Assembly (NCBI GenBank): GCA_965656535.1
Contig: CBFHKX010000010.1
Span: 1-38,439 of the forward strand
Source: Lishizhenia sp965656535
GTDB taxonomy: Bacteria > Bacteroidota > Bacteroidia > Flavobacteriales_D > Crocinitomicaceae
Length of the DNA: 38,439 bases
Direction: 5' to 3'
A model generated the notes under the pieces. That model had not been told where the DNA came from. It was given only the letters and a program-made list of their open reading frames with translations, and searched no databases. The position numbers and the translations under genes are program-made. Positions 33,301 to 38,439 of this stretch are shown one piece after another. Position 1 is the stretch's first letter. The number at the start of each line of letters is the position of its first letter.

Positions 33301-33401
33301 TGAGGAGCGAAATAAACAAACGTTACACTTAGAAAAATTCCAAGTGCTAAGAAATGAACCCAGTTTTTCTTAAAAAATGCTTTGAAGTCTATGTTTTTCA
33401 T
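30390..33401 (-). CDS. YfhO family membrane protein
   Basis: A 1003-residue integral membrane protein of the YfhO/GT-C-like group. The N-terminal half has about 12 hydrophobic segments, with FFKKNWVHFLALGIFLSVTF at the start and EPLWTNSMFGGMPTYQIS in the first large loop; a W-x-P/M-F-x-G-M-P loop is typical. The C-terminal extracytoplasmic part (about 680-970) is beta-rich and ends with a final membrane segment (VAFVMGLALFISFLFFGYV) and a basic tail. In other bacteria YfhO glycosylates lipoteichoic acid; the Bacteroidota role is not established. It is adjacent to, but convergent with, the kinase-fold gene. Confidence 0.85.
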   Translation of the reverse strand: MKNIDFKAFFKKNWVHFLALGIFLSVTFVYFAPQFKGYGLKQHDIEQFKGMSHEIAEHRELYGEEPLWTNSMFGGMPTYQISTKYDGNWIAKIPSLLNFGMKSPAGIFILYLIGFYIMLMCMKVNKWVAIFGALAFAFASYNLIILQAGHNSKAMALALAPPVIGAFYLIYRSSLKWGLLLSALFMSIEIGANHLQVTYYLGFLLVFLGIVEFTRVLTKNTSFKQFGLATGGLILAYLFAVGINYGNISLTNDYAKYTIRGANDIKVNPDGTTAEKNQSTGLDKDYITQWSYGIGETFTLAAPYAKGGGSKAIGDGPFKEKLTESEYRRDKDVLANSNLYWGNQPITTGPVYIGIIVLLLAFLSLFVVKDKIKWALLGATILCVMLSWGKNYMGLTEFFIDNVPGYNKFRAVTIILVITEITLVLLGVLLLNYVIKNKDEIQKQIKTIAIAGGAFLLFILSVGFIGLGDNYLSEQEQDENYPIMMAQRTANQYFQQLQPERIGQIFGENPQDPNFQNNIVAKLAQQTEDSLAITQTFRADVFQSTFTTAFIFGLLALALLLLFAKYRFKVELLVIGLSVLTVVDLALVDVNYLSNKKDEKSRKYTFWVDSVEKDYPMQANAADNQILQQEMAANPELAEKINEAAQKIKKSARTQYKKGISRVIDAKRFATLNMNTHYRVFEPRSGFSSSRSAYFHKSINGYHGAKLRNIQNLQDFQFALGNYKTFDMLNVKYFINPNRQTGALEAQMNPNAMGNAWFVEELQVAETPEKEIRALGKEVKLSNTGLGKLMVNELEVKTALAYGLENITYILNTDTFTVNLQQTFRTDRASSYVTDVNGNTNWVPNTTLEADTSNSFNILIRTEITSNFSPEKEAIVSPAVAEKINKSTFSGEGEIKLSNYKPNHLEYVVSDVKEEQLAVFSEVYFKDGWNGYVDGQPAEVFKINYLLRGIKIPAGAQKVEMKFEVPKFKSVNTVAFVMGLALFISFLFFGYVDLKKRKNTKIS

Positions 33402-33496
33402 GTGAATTACCTTAATCTTTTACGGCGTTGAAGATAAGTAAACTTTATTTAAACGCATACTAAAGTTCCTAAGATGGATAGAATTTCGTATTTGTT

Positions 33497-34297
33497 TTAG
33501 TAATTATTTAGTGGTTTTTCTGCTAGATGTTTAAAGTTAAAAAGATTTGTATCGAGTAAATGGCTGGGAGAAACATTTTTAAGCGCATTAAAAATAGAAG
33601 AACTTCTACCAGGAAACTCTTCTTCCCACTCAGCAATCATTTTTTTTACTTTTTTACGCATTAAGTTTTCTTGCGAACCACAGAGCGTACATGGGATAAT
33701 TGGGAAATCTTTACCTTGTGAAAACACCTCGATTTCTGCTTCTTTACAAAATGCTAACGGACGAATTACAGTGTGTTTCCCATCATCGGTAAGGTATTTT
33801 GCCGGCATGGTTTCAAGTTTGGATCCATTAAAGAGATTCATGAAAAACGTTTCTAAAATATCGTTTTTATGATGACCCAAAGCAATTTTAGTTGCCCCAA
33901 TTTCATCGGCAATTGTATATAAATTTCCACGTCTTAATCGAGAGCAAAGGCTGCACATCGTTTGTCCGGGTTTTATTTTATCTACAACCACACTGTAGGT
34001 ATCTTTTTTAACTATTTTAAAGTCTACGCCTAATGTAGTAAGATAAGTAGGAAGAATCTCTTCTGGATATCCGGGTTGTTTTTGGTCTAAATTAACTGCA
34101 ACAATAGAGAAGTCGATATCAGCTTCTTTTTGGTAATGAAGCAAAATATCTAACATTGTGTAGCTGTCTTTACCTCCAGACAAACAAACCATTACCTTAT
34201 CTCCATCTTCTATCAAAGAGTAGGTTTGCCAAGCACTCCAAACATCTCGTCTTAAATGTTTTTGAACACGCTTAAATTCTGTTTTGTCCACATTCAT
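33497..34297 (-). CDS. ttcA: tRNA 2-thiocytidine biosynthesis protein TtcA
   Basis: TtcA puts sulfur on cytidine 32 of certain tRNAs, using an iron-sulfur cluster and ATP. The PP-loop CLSGGKDS (38-45), TMCSLCSRLRRG (Cys115 and Cys118) and PCTLCGSQ (Cys203) supply the adenylation site and cluster ligands. I place the start at the ATG at 34297 (266 aa): it lies 7 nt after the stop of the preceding methylase gene, and the 17 residues before it overlap that gene and match nothing in the family. It is downstream of the RsmI-like gene in a likely operon. Confidence 0.93.
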   Translation of the reverse strand: MNVDKTEFKRVQKHLRRDVWSAWQTYSLIEDGDKVMVCLSGGKDSYTMLDILLHYQKEADIDFSIVAVNLDQKQPGYPEEILPTYLTTLGVDFKIVKKDTYSVVVDKIKPGQTMCSLCSRLRRGNLYTIADEIGATKIALGHHKNDILETFFMNLFNGSKLETMPAKYLTDDGKHTVIRPLAFCKEAEIEVFSQGKDFPIIPCTLCGSQENLMRKKVKKMIAEWEEEFPGRSSSIFNALKNVSPSHLLDTNLFNFKHLAEKPLNNY

Positions 34298-34304
34298 AGT
34301 AGAA

Positions 34305-35012
34305 TTATTTTCCAAGAATAAAAATAGTTGGTCTTTTGGATAAATCAAATGCGTTTTCTCTCCACTTTTTTACGGTTAAAGTCTGTATTCTTTCCGTAGG
34401 AAGTGTGAGGTCACAAGCAATACAAATTTTAGTGTCGTCTGCCAGTTCGTTGAGCAAATCTTCTAAAACATTCATGTTTCTAAAAGGCGTATCCATAAAA
34501 ATCTGGGTATGGTTTTGTTTTTTAGCATCGCCTTCCATTAGTTTCAAACTTCTAACTCTATCTCTACGCTCTTTCGGTAAATATCCATGAAAGGTAAATT
34601 TCTGACCATTAAATCCACTTCCTATTAACGCTAAAAGAATAGAACTTGGTCCGGTTAACGGTTGCACAAAATGACCTTCTTCATGTGCTACAGCAACAAG
34701 CTCTGCACCTGGATCTGCAATACCTGGGCAACCAGCTTCGGATATAATTGCTACATTATTTCCAGTTTTAAGTGGTTTAAGCATGGAGTAAAACATTCCT
34801 GGATCAGTCTTTTTATTCAAAATAAAAAAAGTGCAATCGTCAATAGGGAAAGTTCTGTCCATTTTTCTCAAATACCTTCTGGCAGATTTTAAATCTTCAA
34901 CAGCGAAAAAGCGTGTATCCAGAGCCAGAGCTCTAATCTCTTCAGGAATTACATGAGTGTATCCCTCAGATCCTAAAGTTGTTGGCATTAAAAATAATTT
35001 TCCTTTCTCCAT
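34305..35012 (-). CDS. RsmI-like tetrapyrrole methylase family protein
   Basis: A 235-residue SAM-dependent methyltransferase related to RsmI, which 2'-O-methylates cytidine 1402 of 16S rRNA. SEAGCPGIADPGAELVAVAH (91-110) is the signature block; PLTGPSSILLAL and FHGYLPKERRDR follow, with HTQIFMDTPFRN as the family's core strand. The N-terminus starts KLFLMPTTLG instead of the G-x-L-Y-x-V-x-T-P-I-G of standard RsmI, and the length is shorter than RsmI (about 285), so it is probably the shorter Bacteroidota paralog, whose target is not certain. It follows the phosphatase gene after 1 nt. Confidence 0.85.
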   Translation of the reverse strand: MEKGKLFLMPTTLGSEGYTHVIPEEIRALALDTRFFAVEDLKSARRYLRKMDRTFPIDDCTFFILNKKTDPGMFYSMLKPLKTGNNVAIISEAGCPGIADPGAELVAVAHEEGHFVQPLTGPSSILLALIGSGFNGQKFTFHGYLPKERRDRVRSLKLMEGDAKKQNHTQIFMDTPFRNMNVLEDLLNELADDTKICIACDLTLPTERIQTLTVKKWRENAFDLSKRPTIFILGK

Positions 35013-35013
35013 T

Positions 35014-35469
35014 CTATTTTAATTTCTCTATAATTTTATCCGTAGTTGCATCAACCATTTTGTAAACATCAATAAATCCTTGTTCACCACCAAAATAAGG
35101 ATCTGGAACCGCTCTATTTTCATTTGGATACAACTCGTTTAAAAATAATTTTACTTTAGCCTTATCCGCGTCGTTTTTTGCCAAGGTAATAATGTTGTTG
35201 TAATTGCTTTGATCCATTGCGTAAATAATATCAAAAGCATCAAAATCTTCAATAGTAAATTGTCTTGCTCTTATAAAATCAATAGGTGTACCAAAGCTTT
35301 TAGCCGTTTTTCGCATTCTTTCGTCTGGTTTCTTTCCAATGTGATGTGCAGAAGTTCCGGCAGAATCTACTTCAATATCTAAACTATGCTCTTCTACTTT
35401 TTTGCGTAGTAGACCATCCGCAATCGGCGATCTACAAATGTTTCCTAAGCAAACCATTAATATTTTCAT
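35014..35469 (-). CDS. low molecular weight protein-tyrosine phosphatase
   Basis: 151 residues of the arsenate reductase/LMW-PTP fold. The active-site loop is CLGNICRS with nucleophile Cys7 and Arg13, and the general acid is in VPDPYFGG (Asp near 120). IYAMDQSN is the conserved middle motif. In the family it removes phosphate from tyrosine in proteins such as capsule kinases, or other small phosphoesters; no tyrosine kinase is nearby. It sits between the SDR and RsmI-like genes in a minus-strand run. Confidence 0.93.
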   Translation of the reverse strand: MKILMVCLGNICRSPIADGLLRKKVEEHSLDIEVDSAGTSAHHIGKKPDERMRKTAKSFGTPIDFIRARQFTIEDFDAFDIIYAMDQSNYNNIITLAKNDADKAKVKLFLNELYPNENRAVPDPYFGGEQGFIDVYKMVDATTDKIIEKLK

Positions 35470-35486
35470 GTGTGTATTGTTAAAAT

Positions 35487-36281
35487 TTAAGTAGCACTTT
35501 GCTTAGCAATTACTTTCCAAAAAAGTTTGGGTAAAAATCGTTTAAGCGTAACAGCCTTAATTTCTTTATTTCCAATAAGTACTTCTTTTTTGTTTTTTTC
35601 AACTGCACTTAACAGCTTTTCAACGCACTCATCAACAGGCATTCCTGTTTCTTGGTTATGATCCATAACACCGTGGGCTTTTCCGTCTTTTGTTAACGCA
35701 TTTGTAGAAATTGGAGTGTTTATTTTTCCTGGATAGGCTAATAAAACGTTGATGTTATTTTTCTTCTCCTCTAGCAAAAGACTCTCATAAAAACCTTGCA
35801 AAGCATGTTTAGAAGCGCTGTATGCAGAGCGTAAATAAAATCCAAATTTCCCTGCAATGCTAGAGATAACTATAATATGTCCGCTTTTTTGTTGCTGAAA
35901 AACGGGTAAAATAGCCTTGGTCAAAGCAATATTGCCAAAATAATTAATTTCCATTATTCTTCTATCCACTTCTATTGGTGTTTCACTTGCTTCAGAACGT
36001 TGAGATAAACCACCATTATTAAACAAATAATCTATTCTTCCGAATTTATTAAGCACTGTTTTTACAAGTGTTTTGAAGTTCTCATTTTTCTCTAAGTCTA
36101 AGGGTAAAACAAGATGCGTTTTACTCGATTGGAGTTGATTTTTTACAGCAGTTAGTTTTTCTTCATTTCTTGCTGATAGAATAAGATGAGCGCCTTGTTT
36201 AGCACATTGAATAGCAATTTCTTTGCCTATACCTGAACTTGCTCCAGTTATCCAAACTACTTTTTCTTCAAAAATATGCAT
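35487..36281 (-). CDS. SDR family oxidoreductase
   Basis: A 264-residue classical short-chain dehydrogenase. NAD(P)-binding TGASSGIG (12-19), NNGG (88-91), catalytic Ser around 140-141 (VISSIAG), and the YSASK motif with Tyr154 and Lys158 are all present. Arg38 in SARNEEK favours NADP. The C-terminal LKRFLPKLFWKVIAK is hydrophobic and basic, as in members that touch membranes. The substrate cannot be told from sequence. It starts the minus-strand run and is divergent from yifB. Confidence 0.9.
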   Translation of the reverse strand: MHIFEEKVVWITGASSGIGKEIAIQCAKQGAHLILSARNEEKLTAVKNQLQSSKTHLVLPLDLEKNENFKTLVKTVLNKFGRIDYLFNNGGLSQRSEASETPIEVDRRIMEINYFGNIALTKAILPVFQQQKSGHIIVISSIAGKFGFYLRSAYSASKHALQGFYESLLLEEKKNNINVLLAYPGKINTPISTNALTKDGKAHGVMDHNQETGMPVDECVEKLLSAVEKNKKEVLIGNKEIKAVTLKRFLPKLFWKVIAKQSAT

Positions 36282-36378
36282 GCTGTAAAAGTAATTGCTT
36301 TTGCTTTATTCTGGTTGTTTTGGCCTGAATTTTAGCTCATTTCTATTTATTTCTCTAGGAAGTTGTGCTTTTTTAATT

Positions 36379-36386
36379 TAAATTTG
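36379..36386 (+). promoter_or_regulatory. TAnnTTTG -7 promoter box (TAAATTTG) of yifB
   Basis: TAAATTTG ends 28 nt before the yifB ATG at 36415. Confidence 0.5.
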
Positions 36387-36414
36387 AGTAACTAAACTTT
36401 TAAACCCTTTTACA

Positions 36415-37269
36415 ATGTTAGTAAAAACCTATGGCAGCGCTGTCTTTGGAATAGACGCGCGCACAATCACAATTGAAGTAAATATTGCACGTGGAATTAA
36501 TTTTCATTTAGTTGGTTTACCCGATTCAGCAATTAAGGAAAGTCAACAAAGGATTAAAGCAGCCCTAAGCAATAACGAATATAATTACCCCGGTAAAGAG
36601 ATAACAATCAACATGGCTCCCGCAGATGTGCGTAAAGAAGGAAGTACTTTTGATTTACCTATTGCCATTGGCATTATGGGAGCATCAGATCAAGTGTTAA
36701 TAGATAAATTTGAAAACTACTTAATACTCGGAGAATTATCTTTAGATGGCAGTTTAAAAGGGTTGAAAGGAATTTTACCCATCGCCCTGCAAGCAAAAGC
36801 AGAAGGATTTAAAGGTATAATCTTACCAAAAGAAAACGCCCTAGAAGCTGCAATAGTTGATGGCTTAGAAATATATGGTACTGAAAGCCTAAAAGAGGTT
36901 GTAGATTTTTTTAATGGAGATGTAGAAATCGAACGAACAATTGTAGATATTAAGGCAGAGTTTTATAAAAAACTAGACGAATTTGGTGTAGATTTTAGAG
37001 ATGTTAAAGGTCAAGCCAATATTAAACGTTCCTTTGAAATTGCAGCTTCTGGCGGACACAATGTTTTACTTATTGGTCCGCCAGGTGCCGGTAAATCCAT
37101 GCTTGCAAAACGACTCTCAACAATTTTACCACCTTTGAGTATAGAAGAATCTCTAGAAACTACTAAGATTCACTCTGTGGCAGGCAAAACAGATGCTAAA
37201 TTAGGCTTAGTAACGCAAAGGCCATTCAGAAAACCGCATCATACCATATCAGAGGTTGCTTTTCTATAA
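36415..37269 (+). pseudogene. yifB: yifB/comM, truncated by inserted DNA
   Basis: YifB (ComM/ChlI family) is a hexameric AAA helicase of about 510 residues that aids branch migration in natural transformation. Here residues 1-282 are intact: the N-terminal ChlI domain (MLVKTYGSAVFGIDARTITI ... GILPIALQAK), VKGQANIKRSFEIAASGGH, and Walker A GPPGAGKS (221-228). The last native sequence is the conserved RPFRKPHHTISEVA, where family members continue into VGGG and the Walker B acidic residues. Instead the frame reads F-L-stop at 37261-37269 and foreign DNA begins. Walker B, sensors and the C-terminal half are missing, so the product should be inactive unless the insert can leave. Confidence 0.93.
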
Positions 37270-37350
37270 AGTGAGGTGAAAATTGTAGTGTTATGTATAT
37301 ACAAGAGTTAGAGCCTTGTATATACCAGCTTTAAACAATCCACCTCAACT
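37270..37350. repeat. nested inverted repeats at element edge
   Basis: Inner pair: GTATATACAAG (37295-37305) and CTTGTATATAC (37315-37325), perfect 11-bp arms around 9 nt. Outer pair: AGTGAGGTGAAAATTGT (37270-37286) and ACAATCCACCTCAACT (37335-37350), near-perfect. The centre of symmetry is shared. It could be a recombinase core site with accessory arms, a replication origin hairpin or an operator. Confidence 0.8.
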
Positions 37351-37361
37351 GAAAGGGAGCG

Positions 37362-37415
37362 TTTCAGTCTTTATATATAGATGAACTGATAAAGTTCAAA
37401 AAACAAAGACTGAAA
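37362..37415. repeat. second nested hairpin before the small genes
   Basis: TTTCAGTCTTT (37362-37372) pairs perfectly with AAAGACTGAAA (37405-37415), which ends 1 nt before the first ATG. Inside, TGAACT (37382-37387) and AGTTCA (37393-37398) form a further 6-bp hairpin. As RNA it would hide the start of the small-gene operon; as single-stranded DNA it would form a strong stem. Confidence 0.75.
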
Positions 37416-37416
37416 T

Positions 37417-37617
37417 ATGAATTCTAAGAAAAGACGCTACATACAGACGAAGTTCGTCAAGTTCATCGCTGAGAAAAATAGACTTCAAGACGAAGATGAG
37501 GTTCAAGACGAAATTCAAGATGAGGTTGAAAATCTTGAAGATGAGGTTCAAGACGAAGAAGAAGACTTGCTGACTGAAATAATGAGAGACCTTGAAAAAC
37601 TGAAAAGAAGAAAATGA
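37417..37617 (+). CDS. small acidic-repeat protein (66 aa)
   Basis: A basic N-terminus (MNSKKRRYIQTKFVKF) is followed by an acidic stretch with repeats of (E)DEVQDE / QDEVENLEDEVQDE, then a basic end (LEKLKRRK). The DNA contains a 21-bp exact direct repeat (37492-37512 and 37537-37557). It is probably helical. I recognise no family. Its stop overlaps the next start (ATGA). Confidence 0.55.
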   Translation: MNSKKRRYIQTKFVKFIAEKNRLQDEDEVQDEIQDEVENLEDEVQDEEEDLLTEIMRDLEKLKRRK

Positions 37618-37832
37618 TACAGATTGTAGATGACAACAATACTGCTCTGTATTCATTGAATGAAATCGCTGAAATACTGGGCGTTTCAAAATCGACAGCA
37701 AGAAGATATATGCTTCGAGAAAACTTTTCTCAGGAACTCGACTATAATGGTCAATTTCTGTTTTCTGAGAAAAGTGTTTTCCTGATGATGGAAAACCTCA
37801 TCGAGAAAAAGATGAAAAGACAAAATGGCTGA
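37614..37832 (+). CDS. small helix-turn-helix protein (excisionase/MerR-like)
   Basis: 72 residues. SLNEIAEILGVSKSTARRYM (14-33) is a clear helix-turn-helix with the A-x3-G-V-S-x-S-T layout of MerR/excisionase-type DNA binders. The rest (FLFSEKSVFLMMENLIEKK) fits the short wing and closing helix. It probably controls the element's genes or directs excision; the inverted repeats before the operon are plausible targets, which is inference. The start overlaps the preceding gene by 4 nt, and the next ORF overlaps its end by 8 nt. Confidence 0.75.
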   Translation: MIQIVDDNNTALYSLNEIAEILGVSKSTARRYMLRENFSQELDYNGQFLFSEKSVFLMMENLIEKKMKRQNG

Positions 37833-37977
37833 TTACGAGAAGATAAGGGCAATTAAGAATAAGATAGACGGCTTTAAAGTGAAGTTAAGAGATGAAGAAG
37901 ATTTCAAGAAGAGAGAGGAACTAAAATACAAGATTAAGATTGAAGAAATAAGAATAAAGATTGAACGGCTGAAATGA
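37825..37977 (+). CDS. small charged helical protein (50 aa)
   Basis: The ATG at 37825 overlaps the HTH gene. The product MADYEKIRAIKNKIDGFKVK ... RIKIERLK is almost entirely charged, with I/L spaced in a heptad-like way, suggesting a coiled coil. The overlapping start in a packed operon supports a real gene; the function is unknown. Confidence 0.5.
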   Translation: MADYEKIRAIKNKIDGFKVKLRDEEDFKKREELKYKIKIEEIRIKIERLK

Positions 37978-38130
37978 AATCGCTTATTGACTTACACGCT
38001 CTAATCTGATGGCAGGCGTGTTCTATTGTCTGGGGCGCAGTTATAGCTTCTGAAAAAAGTGCCAATCAATTCAGTTAATCACAGAGTAAATCTCTGATGA
38101 TTGATTGTCCTATTAAATAATACCTAGTTA
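37978..38130. other. structured non-coding interval in element
   Basis: Two hairpins: ACACGC/GCGTGT (37994-37999 and 38016-38021), and CAGAG-TAAAT-CTCTG (38082-38096), extended by ATCA/TGAT and then CAATCA (38063-38068)/TGATTG (38102-38107) with bulges. No gene is seen. Such a structured gap before a long gene could hold an origin or packaging signal. Confidence 0.45.
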
Positions 38131-38439
38131 ATGACTAATACACTCAGAACATACGAACTCAATGAATTTCAAAAGAAGATGATTTCAGACATTAAGTCTC
38201 TTCCAAGAAAGAACCTCCACTACATTACAGCACAGCAGTCCGACAAGCACCTCAACCTTACTTTGCCACAAATGAAGAAAGCCATTAGACAAGCTATAAG
38301 ACGATATATTCAAGAAGCCAACCTCAACTACTACTCAGGCTTAGAAAATGAACTGGTGAAGTTCTATTGCGTGTTTGAGACAAAAAAAGAGTTCAGCTTA
38401 TCACAGCGTTCTGAGAAAATCACAAATGATGAGGTGAGC
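38131..38439 (+). CDS. unknown element protein, 3' end outside window
   Basis: The ATG at 38131 opens a frame of 103 codons that is still open at the last base. The product is basic and partly helical (LNEFQKKMISDIKSLPRKN, QMKKAIRQAIRRYIQE), then a strand-like FYCVFETKKEFSLSQRSEK. I do not recognise it. Position after a structured interval and the hydrophobic-strand-plus-glutamate segment would suit a replication initiator, but no HUH or other catalytic motif lies in the visible part. Confidence 0.5.
   Translation, partial: MTNTLRTYELNEFQKKMISDIKSLPRKNLHYITAQQSDKHLNLTLPQMKKAIRQAIRRYIQEANLNYYSGLENELVKFYCVFETKKEFSLSQRSEKITNDEVS

Larger units (their letters stand above)
37261..38439 (+). mobile_element. 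element inserted in yifB (left end; runs off window)
   Basis: The sequence changes at about 37260, inside the yifB AAA domain. What follows is a nested inverted-repeat block (37270-37350), a second one (37362-37415), then very small overlapping genes on one strand, including a helix-turn-helix protein, and a longer open frame cut by the window. Composition changes too: the small genes are rich in GAAGA/AAGA and Glu-Lys codons. This layout fits a small phage or replicative mobile element. No integrase or transposase is visible in the part shown, and the right end is outside. Confidence 0.7.

Noticed and set aside
37295..37325. The 11-bp-arm palindrome as a chromosomal dif site
   Set aside because: The 9-nt spacer is too long and the arms are fully symmetric, unlike dif; it also lies inside foreign DNA next to a broken gene rather than in a terminus context.
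37492..37557. CRISPR-like repeat array
   Set aside because: The repeated 21-mers are in frame inside an ORF, only two exact copies exist and there are no spacers; no cas genes occur in the window.

Overview
The window looks like a chromosomal segment of an AT-rich Bacteroidota, most likely order Flavobacteriales. This rests on type IX secretion (T9SS) C-terminal sorting domains, a TonB-receptor-like barrel next to a GLPGLI protein, Bacteroidota-type YfhO and RsmI-like proteins, and repeated -7 promoter boxes of the form TAnnTTTG, several of them placed so close to the start codon that the mRNA is probably leaderless.

Layout. (1) 0.4-2.8 kb, minus strand: a T9SS cargo protein and a 5'-truncated beta-helix T9SS protein whose frame stops next to a large imperfect inverted repeat. 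(2) 3.0-6.1 kb: an M23 peptidase and a thioredoxin-like lipoprotein set among four copies of a REP-like repeat. (3) 6.1-8.9 kb, minus: pyrR-pyrB-STAS-rnz, a housekeeping operon. (4) 9.1-14.3 kb: a GT-C mannosyltransferase-like protein (minus), then an outer-membrane barrel receptor and a GLPGLI protein. (5) 14.4-14.65 kb: tRNA-Gly(GCC) and tRNA-Leu(UAA). (6) 14.65-23.07 kb: an accessory island beside tRNA-Leu with a complete type I restriction-modification operon (hsdR-hsdM-hsdS), two membrane-protein genes, a tiny ORF behind a palindrome, and a second, broken copy of the hsdS 3' end. Copies of the tRNA-Leu 3' end lie at both sides. (7) 23.1-25.7 kb: an NmrA-type oxidoreductase, a decayed gene, a Dph6-like PP-loop ligase and an RNase H1. 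(8) 25.7-30.4 kb: a surface-glycan cluster (P-loop kinase, nucleotidyltransferase-like protein, flippase, GT4) with a divergent protein-kinase-fold gene sharing its promoter region. (9) 30.4-36.3 kb, minus: YfhO, TtcA, an RsmI-like methylase, a low-molecular-weight phosphatase and an SDR. (10) 36.4-38.4 kb: yifB (comM family), cut in the middle of its AAA domain by foreign DNA carrying nested perfect inverted repeats and a tight run of very small genes, one with a helix-turn-helix. This looks like the edge of an integrated phage or other mobile element and runs off the window.

The most unusual parts are the yifB-inserted element, the tRNA-Leu/type I RM island with its duplicated hsdS tail enclosing unknown membrane genes, and a copy of the tRNA-Leu 3' end whose T-loop is interrupted by an 18-bp palindrome. 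All functions are inferred by reading motifs; no database search was possible.
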